Positions 14,053-19,547 of a stretch of 19,547 nucleotides of DNA are shown in pieces (the first letter of the stretch is position 1; each line of letters starts with the position of its first letter). The translations under genes and the position numbers were made by a program. The notes under the pieces were generated by a model. The model did no database searches and was not told the origin of the DNA. It saw nothing but the letters and a program-made list of their open reading frames with translations. Source of the DNA: Oscillospiraceae bacterium (lineage in GTDB: Bacteria; Bacillota; Clostridia; Oscillospirales; Ruminococcaceae); contig JAQXNQ010000236.1 of NCBI GenBank assembly GCA_029098085.1, positions 1 to 19,547 on the forward strand, read 5' to 3'.

Positions 14053-14104
14053 AGCCGTAAACCCTTCCCGTGGGGCGGCTCGCCCCCTAAAAAGGAGTAT
14101 GTTT

Positions 14105-15535
14105 ATGGCATCCCTCACCCAAAGGCTCTCCGGCCTTTTCGGCGCAAAGGATATGACCGTCGGAAAGCCCGTCACCAATCTGGTTCAGTTCGCCGTCCCC
14201 CTCCTGATCGGCAACCTCGCCCAGCAGCTCTACAACACCGTCGACTCGGTGGTGGTGGGCAAATACATCGGCGACGGCGCCCTGGCCGCGGTGGGCGCCA
14301 GCGGCCCGCTGCTGAACCTGCTGATTGTGCTGTTCGTCGGTGTCTCCACCGGTGCGGGCATCCTTGTCTCCCAGTACTTCGGCGCCAAGGACAAGCCCAT
14401 GCTCTCCAAAACCGTCGGCAACGTCATCGTCCTGACCATCATCGTCTCGCTGATCATGACCGTCGCCGGCATCGCCACCTCCCGCTGGTTCATGGCCTTC
14501 ATCGGCACGCCGGGGGACATCTACGAGATGTCCTGTACCTACCTGATCATCATCTTCTCCGGCATCATCGGCGGCGCCTTTTACAACATCATGACCGGCA
14601 TTCTCCGGGGCCTGGGCGATTCCATCATGCCGCTGTGCTACCTGCTGGTGGCCTGCGGGCTGAACATTGTGCTGGATCTGCTGTTCGTGGCGGTGTTCCG
14701 GATGGGCGTTGCGGGCGTGGCGCTGGCCACCATTCTGGCGCAGGGCGTGTCCGGTCTGCTGTGTCTGGTGCGGCTGCTGCGGATGACCGATGTGCTCCAC
14801 CTGACCCGCAGCACCTTTAAGCTGGACGGCCCCCTCTGCAAGCGGCTGATTCTGCTGGGCCTGCCCTCCGGCGCGACCCAGGCCATCTTCTCCATGGCGG
14901 CGCTGGTGGTGCAGTCCCTGACCAATTCCTTCGGCAGCGCGGTCATCACCTGCAGCACCATTGTCATGCGGGTGGACGGCTTCGCCATGATGCCCAACTT
15001 CAGCTTCGGCATGGCCATGACCACCTTTGTGGGGCAGAACGTGGGCGCGGGACGCCTTGACCGGGTGGAAAAGGGCACCCGGGACGGCCTGAAGCTGGGC
15101 GTGATCACCGCCGCCGTGCTGGTGGCGCTGATTCTGATCTTCGGCCGGCCGCTGATGCACCTGTTCACCGAAACCGAATCCATCGTCCTGATGAGCATGA
15201 AGATGATGCAGATTCTGTCGGTGGGCTATGTGGCCATGGCTGTGACCCAGATTCTGTCCGGCACCATGCGGGGCGCGGGGGACACCGTCACTCCCATGTG
15301 GATTTCGGTCATCACCACCGTTGTGACCCGGATGCCGCTGGCCTATCTGCTGGCCTGGGCAACCCGGAGCGAAGCAAATCCCGCCGGAAACCCGGCTTCG
15401 CTGTTTGTATCGCTGCTGATTTCGTGGCTGCTGGGCGCAGCGGTGACCTTTGTGCTGTACCGCAGAGGAAAGTGGAAAGCCAAGGCTGCTGAGTCCATCC
15501 GGAGCAACGCCGAGCTGGCGGCTGCGGAGGAATAA
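14105..15535 (+). CDS. MATE family efflux transporter (MATE1)
   Basis: 476-aa, 12-segment multidrug/toxin exporter of the DinF/NorM-like MATE group, driven by H+ or Na+. Seen: AVPLLIGNLAQQLYNTVDSVVVGKYIGDGALAAVGASGP in the first two helices, the internal repeat LILLGLPSGATQAIFSMAALVVQSLTNSFG, and GTMRGAGDTVTPMW in the C-terminal half. Start: ATG 14105 is 7 nt from AAAGGAG (14091-14097), while the in-frame ATG at 14099 is 1 nt away and rejected. A hydrophilic insert SEANPAGNPAS lies before the last helix. It is followed after 18 nt by a DUF1622 gene and shares one terminator. It is clearly more distant from the two downstream MATE genes than they are from each other. Substrate unknown. Confidence 0.93.
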   Translation: MASLTQRLSGLFGAKDMTVGKPVTNLVQFAVPLLIGNLAQQLYNTVDSVVVGKYIGDGALAAVGASGPLLNLLIVLFVGVSTGAGILVSQYFGAKDKPMLSKTVGNVIVLTIIVSLIMTVAGIATSRWFMAFIGTPGDIYEMSCTYLIIIFSGIIGGAFYNIMTGILRGLGDSIMPLCYLLVACGLNIVLDLLFVAVFRMGVAGVALATILAQGVSGLLCLVRLLRMTDVLHLTRSTFKLDGPLCKRLILLGLPSGATQAIFSMAALVVQSLTNSFGSAVITCSTIVMRVDGFAMMPNFSFGMAMTTFVGQNVGAGRLDRVEKGTRDGLKLGVITAAVLVALILIFGRPLMHLFTETESIVLMSMKMMQILSVGYVAMAVTQILSGTMRGAGDTVTPMWISVITTVVTRMPLAYLLAWATRSEANPAGNPASLFVSLLISWLLGAAVTFVLYRRGKWKAKAAESIRSNAELAAAEE

Positions 15536-15553
15536 GGAAAGGAAGAACCTACG

Positions 15554-15895
15554 ATGGAGCTGCTGCACACACTGCTGAACAATCTGACCGAACTGGCGAT
15601 TCTGCTGTTCGAGTTCATCGGCGTCGGGATCCTGATCGTGTCGGGCGTTATGGGTCTGTGGCGCTGTCTGCACCACGATCCCCGCACCCGGCTGATTCTG
15701 GCCAAGGGCATGTCGCTGGGACTGGAGTTCAAGCTGGGGAGTGAGATTCTGCGCACGGTGGTGGTGCGGGAGTTCACCGAGCTGCTGATTGTGGCGGGGA
15801 TTATCCTGCTGCGGGCGGCGCTGACCTTCCTGATTCACTGGGAGATCAAGAATGAGGAAGCGCAGGGGAAGGAAGAGGGACAGGCTCACGCCTGA
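15554..15895 (+). CDS. DUF1622 family small membrane protein
   Basis: 113-aa integral membrane protein. It has a helix at about 12-36 (LAILLFEFIGVGILIVSGVMGL), the central DUF1622 signature RLILAKGMSLGLEFKLGSEILRTVVVREFTEL, a second helix (LLIVAGIILLRAALTFLIHW), and a charged tail rich in Glu and Lys. Family function is unknown. The start ATG 15554 has GGAAAGGAAG at 15536-15545. It directly follows MATE1, so the two are co-transcribed and DUF1622 may affect the transporter or the membrane; this is inference. Confidence 0.88.
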   Translation: MELLHTLLNNLTELAILLFEFIGVGILIVSGVMGLWRCLHHDPRTRLILAKGMSLGLEFKLGSEILRTVVVREFTELLIVAGIILLRAALTFLIHWEIKNEEAQGKEEGQAHA

Positions 15896-15943
15896 CACCC
15901 CATCGGCCGCTGGCTGCTTCTGTTATCTGTTATATGCACGCTG

Positions 15944-15978
15944 CCCTGTCCGACACGATGCCGGGCAGGGTTTTGCTT
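15944..15978 (+). terminator. Rho-independent terminator after DUF1622
   Basis: CCCTGTCCG (15944-15952) pairs with CGGGCAGGG (15962-15970), with one G-T pair and a 9-nt loop, followed by TTTTGCTTT. Confidence 0.82.
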
Positions 15979-15990
15979 TGCGGCGGAAGC

Positions 15991-16077
15991 AGGGACGGTC
16001 ATCGATCGCCCGGGACTTAACGATATGCTGTGCCTTTCGTTTAACCGCTCCGCTTCTGCTCCTTCACCGCTTCCGCA
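15991..16077 (+). repeat. Intergenic repeat R1, copy C
   Basis: Carries ATCGATCGCCCGGGACTTAA, ATGCTGTGCCTTTCGTTTAA, then CCGCTCCGCTTCTGCTCC and TTCACCGCTTCCGCA, aligning with copies A and B. Its palindrome is partly decayed. Confidence 0.78.
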
Positions 16078-16112
16078 TTCCGTCCCGGCAGAGTGGGAGA
16101 TTTTATTTTGTA

Positions 16113-16264
16113 GTCGGCTCTGCGGAGCCGACATTGAATGAATGCCGGTTCCTCGCCCAGCTTACGCTGGGCGGGTGGTTCTCCTTACCAACATTTAGCG
16201 CAACGGATAGGCGTGGTACCACGCGCAAGAACGCTTGCGTTCTTGCAGCTCAACGAAGTTGAGC
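16113..16264. repeat. Cluster of five perfect short inverted repeats (H1-H5)
   Basis: H1 GTCGGCTC/GAGCCGAC (16113-16132, loop 4). H2 CGCCCAGC/GCTGGGCG (16154-16173, loop 4). H3 GCGTGGTACCACGC (16211-16224, full palindrome). H4 GCAAGAACGC/GCGTTCTTGC (16225-16246, loop 2). H5 GCTCAAC/GTTGAGC (16248-16264, loop 3). None has a T-run, so they are not terminators. The arms differ in sequence from one hairpin to the next. Confidence 0.85.
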
Positions 16265-16407
16265 GAGGATCCCTTTTAAGCGTCGATACAGTCAGCAGCC
16301 CATCAGGTCCGCGCCGCTGAACCGCCGTCAATAAACGGCTCGTCCCACGGATTCGTGCTTCGTTATATTAGAACCGCCGTAAATGCGGGAAAAGCTTCGG
16401 AGAGGCA

Positions 16408-16427
16408 GCTATCCGCTTGCGGATAGC
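16408..16427. repeat. Perfect hairpin H6, related to the one after hemZ
   Basis: GCTATCCGC (16408-16416), TT, GCGGATAGC (16419-16427). The stretch 16412-16431 matches 1033-1052 at 18 of 20 positions. Confidence 0.8.
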
Positions 16428-16439
16428 GATGACAGCTTG

Positions 16440-16536
16440 ACGTTTCTGGAAGCGGTGGTTCCACGCTCGCATAATGCCCTCGCTCCGCTCAGGGCATTCG
16501 GGCGAAACCTCTGGAAGGCTGTACCCCGCAGGTTAT
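16440..16536 (+). repeat. Intergenic repeat R2, copy C
   Basis: Near-identical over its first 60 nt to 11748-11808. It includes the inverted pair ATGCCCT/AGGGCAT (16474-16480, 16491-16497). It ends about 34 nt before the MATE2 -35 box. Confidence 0.8.
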
Positions 16537-16569
16537 CGATACGATGGTTTGCACTCATAAATCCCGAGG

Positions 16570-16598
16570 TTGAAAAATCCTCTTTCATGGAGTATAAT
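16570..16598 (+). promoter_or_regulatory. Near-consensus sigmaA promoter for MATE2-MATE3
   Basis: TTGAAA (16570-16575), 17-nt spacer, TATAAT (16593-16598), 42 nt before the ATG at 16641. It shows that the longer upstream reading frame is untranslated leader and repeat DNA. Confidence 0.87.
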
Positions 16599-16640
16599 AG
16601 GGTTACTTCTTCGGAAACCGAAACGAAACAGGAGGCTGTC

Positions 16641-18008
16641 ATGTCCGGCAAACGATACGAAATTGATATGTGCAGCGGGCCGCTGTTTTCCAAGGTGCTG
16701 CGGTTCGCCCTGCCGCTGATGCTGTCCACAGCCCTACAGCTGCTGTTCAACGCGGTGGATATGGTGGTGGTGGGACGGTTTTCCGGCAGCGACGCGCTGG
16801 CGGCGGTGGGGGCTACCGGCTCCCTGACCAACCTGCTGGTAGGGGTGTTCGTGGGACTGTCGGTGGGCACCAACGTGCTGGTGGCCCGGTACTGCGGAGC
16901 CCAGGACGCCCGCAACATCAGCGAAACGGTGCACACCTCCATCCTCATCAGCCTGATCTTCGGCGCCTTTCTGGCCGTCCTCGGCTTTTGTCTCGCGCCG
17001 CCGATGCTGCGGCTCATGGGCACACCGGACGGGGTGCTGGAGCAGGCGGTGCTGTACATCCGCATCTACTTCCTCGGCATGCCGGTGATTATCCTCTATA
17101 ACTTCGGCTCGGCGGTGCTGCGGGCGGTGGGGGACACCCAGCGGCCGTTGTACTTCCTGACGGCGGCCGGGGTGCTCAACGTAGCCCTGAACCTCTTTTT
17201 CGTCATTGTACTGAGGATGGGGGTTGCGGGGGTGGCGCTGGCCACCGTGCTGTCCCAGGCTCTGTCGGCGGGACTGGTGGTGCTCTGCCTGATCCGGTCG
17301 GACGCGGTGTACCGGCTCCACCTGAAAAAGCTGCGGGTGCACTGGGACAAGCTGTGGGAGATCACCCGCATCGGCCTGCCCGCCGGGCTGCAGGGAGCGA
17401 TTTTCTCCCTGTCCAACGTGCTGATTCAGTCCTCCATCAACTCCTTCGGCGCGGCAGCCATCGCCGGAAACACCGCCTCCTCCAACATTGAGGGCATCAT
17501 CTGCACCACCTTCTCCGGCGCCATCTATCAGGCCAACCTGAGCTTCGTCAGCCAGAACGTGGGTGCGAAAAAATACAGCCGGGTCAATAAAATCGTGCTG
17601 CTCTGCTGCGCCATGACCGTCATCGGCTCGGTGGTGCTGGGCTTTGTGACCTGGAGCTTCGGCCAGCCGCTGCTGAGCATCTACACCTCCGACCCGGAGG
17701 TCATCCGCTGCGGCCTGCTGCGGATGGGCATCATGGCCAATCTGTTTTTCCTGGCGGCGCTGATGGACTGCATGGTGGGCGCCATGCGGGGCATCGGGTA
17801 CTCGGTGCTGCCGATGATCGTCTCCCTGACCGGCGCCTGCGGACTGCGGATTGTCTGGCTGTACACGATTTTCGCCGCTCACCCCACCCTGCAGGTGCTG
17901 TACATCTCTTACCCCTTCACCTGGGGCGTCACCGCCCTGACCCATATCATCTGCTTCCTCATTGTGCGCAGGAAGCTGCCGAAAACCGATCTTCCGCTGG
18001 AAGCCTGA
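16641..18008 (+). CDS. MATE family efflux transporter (MATE2)
   Basis: 455-aa, 12-segment MATE exporter. Seen: YEIDMCSGPLFSKVLRFALP at the N terminus, LLFNAVDMVVVGRFSG, the GVAGVALATVLSQALSAG segment, the second-half repeat IGLPAGLQGAIFSLSN, and GAMRGIGYSVLPMI. Start ATG 16641 has AGGAGG at 16630-16635 (5-nt spacing). The frame is open back to 16383, but that part is intergenic repeat DNA upstream of the promoter. It is followed after 28 nt by a close paralog with no terminator between, so the two form an operon and possibly a heteromeric or diversified pair. Substrate unknown. Confidence 0.94.
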   Translation: MSGKRYEIDMCSGPLFSKVLRFALPLMLSTALQLLFNAVDMVVVGRFSGSDALAAVGATGSLTNLLVGVFVGLSVGTNVLVARYCGAQDARNISETVHTSILISLIFGAFLAVLGFCLAPPMLRLMGTPDGVLEQAVLYIRIYFLGMPVIILYNFGSAVLRAVGDTQRPLYFLTAAGVLNVALNLFFVIVLRMGVAGVALATVLSQALSAGLVVLCLIRSDAVYRLHLKKLRVHWDKLWEITRIGLPAGLQGAIFSLSNVLIQSSINSFGAAAIAGNTASSNIEGIICTTFSGAIYQANLSFVSQNVGAKKYSRVNKIVLLCCAMTVIGSVVLGFVTWSFGQPLLSIYTSDPEVIRCGLLRMGIMANLFFLAALMDCMVGAMRGIGYSVLPMIVSLTGACGLRIVWLYTIFAAHPTLQVLYISYPFTWGVTALTHIICFLIVRRKLPKTDLPLEA

Positions 18009-18036
18009 GGGCTTTCTTCCCCGAAAGGAGCCGATT

Positions 18037-19392
18037 ATGGCAAGCAAAAGCTACGAAATCGACATGTGCAGCGGCCCGCTGCTTCCCAAAATTCTGCGCT
18101 TCTCGCTGCCGCTGATGCTCTCCGGCATGCTGCAGCTGCTGTTCAACGCCGCCGATATGGTGGTGGTGGGACGGTTCTCCGGCAGTGAGGCGCTGGCGGC
18201 GGTGGGCTCCACCGGCTCGCTGGTCAACCTGCTGATCAATGTTTTTATGGGGCTGTCCATCGGCACCAACGTGCTGGTGGCCCGGTTTTACGGCGCGCGG
18301 GACGCCGGGAATGTCAGCGAAACGGTGCACACCTCGGTGCTGCTGAGTCTGGTCTGCGGCGTGTTCCTGATTTTCGTGGGCTTCTTTGTGGCGCCGCCCC
18401 TGCTGGAGCTCATGGGCACGCCGGAGGACGTGCTGTCCCAGGCGGTGCTGTACATCCGCATCTACTTCGCCGGCATGCCGGTGATCATGCTGTACAACTT
18501 CGGCTCGGCGGTGCTCCGGGCCCTGGGCGACACCCGGCGGCCGCTGTATTTTCTGGTCATTGCAGGCGTGGCCAACGTGCTGATGAACCTCTTTTTTGTC
18601 ATTGTGCTGAAGATGGGAGTAGCGGGCGTGGCGCTGGCCACCGTGCTGGCGCAGGCCATCTCGGCGGGACTGGTGACTCTCTGCCTGATCCGCTCGGACG
18701 GCATCTACCGGCTGCAGCTGAAAAAGTTGAAAATCCATAAGGAAAAGCTGCTGGCCATGATGCAGATCGGCCTGCCCGCCGGACTGCAGGGGGCGATTTT
18801 CTCCATCTCCAACGTGCTGATTCAGTCCTCCATCAACTCCTTCGGGTCGGTGGCCATGGCGGGCAACACCGCCTCCTCCAACATTGAGGGCTTCGTCTAC
18901 ACCGCCATGAACAGCCTGTATCAGGCCAACCTGAGCTTCACCAGCCAGAACATGGGCGCGAAAAAATACAGCCGCATCAACCGGATCGCCCTGATCTGTG
19001 TGGGCATCGTGACGGTGGTGGGTCTTGTTCTGGGCGTGGGCGCGACGCTGGTCGGCCGGAGCCTGCTGGGCATCTATTCCTCCGATCCGGCAGTCATTGA
19101 GTACGGCATCGCCCGGATGCGGATCATCGCGACCCTCTATTTCCTCTGCGGCATCATGGACTGCATGGTCGGCAGCATGCGGGGACTGGGGTACTCGATC
19201 CTGCCCATGATCGTCTCGCTGACCGGCGCCTGCGGACTGCGGATTCTGTGGATTCTCACCGTCTTCGCCGCCCACCGGAGCCTGTTTGTGCTGTATCTGT
19301 CCTATCCGGTGTCCTGGACCATCACGGCGCTGGCCCATGTGGTGTGCTTTCTTATTGTGCGGAGAAGGATTCCGAAGACCGACGGAGCCTGA
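18037..19392 (+). CDS. MATE family efflux transporter (MATE3, paralog of MATE2)
   Basis: 451-aa, 12-segment MATE exporter, by eye about two thirds or more identical to MATE2 along its whole length; both start with YEIDMCSGPL and share GNTASSNIEG and SQNxGAKKYSR. Start ATG 18037 has AAAGGAG at 18024-18030 (6-nt spacing); the frame open back into the MATE2 3' end is not used. It is most likely a tandem gene duplication, transcribed from the MATE2 promoter. Differences cluster in the central loop after LKKL and in the helices lining the cavity (for example SGAIYQANLSF against NSLYQANLSF), compatible with divergence in substrate range. A hairpin follows the stop. Confidence 0.94.
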   Translation: MASKSYEIDMCSGPLLPKILRFSLPLMLSGMLQLLFNAADMVVVGRFSGSEALAAVGSTGSLVNLLINVFMGLSIGTNVLVARFYGARDAGNVSETVHTSVLLSLVCGVFLIFVGFFVAPPLLELMGTPEDVLSQAVLYIRIYFAGMPVIMLYNFGSAVLRALGDTRRPLYFLVIAGVANVLMNLFFVIVLKMGVAGVALATVLAQAISAGLVTLCLIRSDGIYRLQLKKLKIHKEKLLAMMQIGLPAGLQGAIFSISNVLIQSSINSFGSVAMAGNTASSNIEGFVYTAMNSLYQANLSFTSQNMGAKKYSRINRIALICVGIVTVVGLVLGVGATLVGRSLLGIYSSDPAVIEYGIARMRIIATLYFLCGIMDCMVGSMRGLGYSILPMIVSLTGACGLRILWILTVFAAHRSLFVLYLSYPVSWTITALAHVVCFLIVRRRIPKTDGA

Positions 19393-19408
19393 GCCTTCCG
19401 ATACAGAA

Positions 19409-19439
19409 AAGTCCTCCCCGGTTGGTCCGGGGAGGACTT
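19409..19439. terminator. Strong hairpin after MATE3, possible bidirectional terminator
   Basis: A perfect 13-bp stem, AAGTCCTCCCCGG with CCGGGGAGGACTT, around TTGGT. The T-run is weak on the plus strand and slightly better on the minus strand (AAAA just upstream). The 19440-19547 remainder is AT-rich and shows no gene. Confidence 0.7.
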
Positions 19440-19547
19440 CAGCGTGTCGATAAAGTCGATGTGCATTAGCAGTTTGCACAAATAAGGAACGGCTTTTCGT
19501 TGGACTGCCAAAGCAAATAAAGTTTTACTCGATTTTTTTCAAAAAAT

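Larger units (their letters stand above)
13571..14104. other. Divergent intergenic region between the GGDEF gene and the first MATE gene
   Basis: No gene recognised. It holds the minus-strand promoter (13623-13651), R1 copy B (13716-13804), a partial second copy (13827-13853), the plus-strand promoter (13907-13935), and a leader of about 160 nt with two tandem duplications (14013-14052) and a GGGGCG/CGCCCC hairpin (14072-14086) just before the ribosome site. Confidence 0.7.
15896..16640. other. Large gene-free region with composite intergenic repeat copy C and hairpin cluster
   Basis: 745 nt without a convincing gene. In order: terminator, R1 copy C, hairpins H1-H5 (16113-16264), M block (about 16270-16290), a 10-nt direct repeat GAACCGCCGT (16319 and 16371), hairpin H6 (16408-16427), R2 copy C (16440-16536), and the MATE2 promoter. 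An in-frame extension of MATE2 reads through R2 but is not a real N terminus. Confidence 0.7.

Noticed and set aside
13936..14098. Known riboswitch in the MATE1 leader (for example a guanidine or ykkC type)
   Set aside because: I could not place the conserved motifs of any class I know; only tandem duplications and a short GC hairpin are evident.
14087..15898. Long minus-strand open frame opposite MATE1 and DUF1622
   Set aside because: Antisense shadow of real genes; translation is low-complexity His/Gln/Asp with no recognisable fold.
16383..16640. 86-residue N-terminal extension of MATE2
   Set aside because: It reads through repeat R2 and lies upstream of or across the promoter at 16570-16598; the good ribosome site and family N terminus are at 16641.
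16734..19479. Two long minus-strand open frames opposite MATE2 and MATE3
   Set aside because: Both resemble each other only because the MATE genes on the other strand are paralogs.

Overview
This window looks like chromosomal DNA of a GC-rich, spore-forming member of the Clostridia, most likely Oscillospiraceae/Ruminococcaceae. That placement is inference. It rests on an HemZ-type oxygen-independent heme gene, a gene block matching the Bacillus/Clostridium yabM-yabN-yabO-yabP-yabQ-divIC-yabR order, strong Shine-Dalgarno sites, sigmaA-like promoters with 16-17 nt spacers, and multidrug MATE and TetR/ABC efflux genes of the kind seen in gut Firmicutes. All genes are on the + strand except one membrane diguanylate cyclase.

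Layout. (1) 1-2800: the 3' part of hemZ, a P-loop nucleoside (uridine-type) kinase, and a small coiled-coil/zinc-ribbon protein ending in five Cys-Cys-Cys decapeptide repeats. (2) 2935-7943: the conserved block of SpoVB/MurJ-like flippase, mazG, HU, rqcP (yabO), yabP, yabQ, divIC and yabR. It links the cell envelope, the spore cortex/coat, ribosome quality control and division. HU is inserted relative to B. subtilis, and MazG lacks the YabN methylase domain. (3) 8040-10346: a TetR regulator overlapping an ABC ATPase, which overlaps an ABC-2 permease, forming a tight efflux operon. (4) 10421-11482: five 20-nt palindromic units, a good promoter, and a DUF6291-like protein with an Asp-rich low-complexity linker. 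(5) 11866-13570 (-): an integral membrane GGDEF protein with its own promoter and terminator. (6) 13907-15978: a MATE exporter and a DUF1622 membrane protein with promoter and terminator. (7) 16570-19392: two closely related MATE exporters in tandem behind a near-consensus promoter.

The most unusual content is between genes. The gaps at 11483-11950, 13621-13900 and 15896-16560 share related repeat blocks. An R1 block of about 90 nt occurs three times. A short M block and an R2 block of about 60-100 nt each occur twice, in the same order. The core between R1 and R2 differs in size between the two complete copies, is bounded by a 10-nt inverted repeat (CACCGCTTCC ... GGAAGCGGTG), and in the longer copy holds a run of perfect short hairpins. 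This looks like a dispersed composite intergenic element (REP/MITE-like or structured RNA) that I cannot assign to a named family. A 20-nt palindromic array at 10421-10520 is a second structure not explained by the genes.

Limits: functions come from recognising families by eye; no search, folding or alignment software was used. No tRNA, rRNA, CRISPR array, insertion sequence or transposase was recognised.
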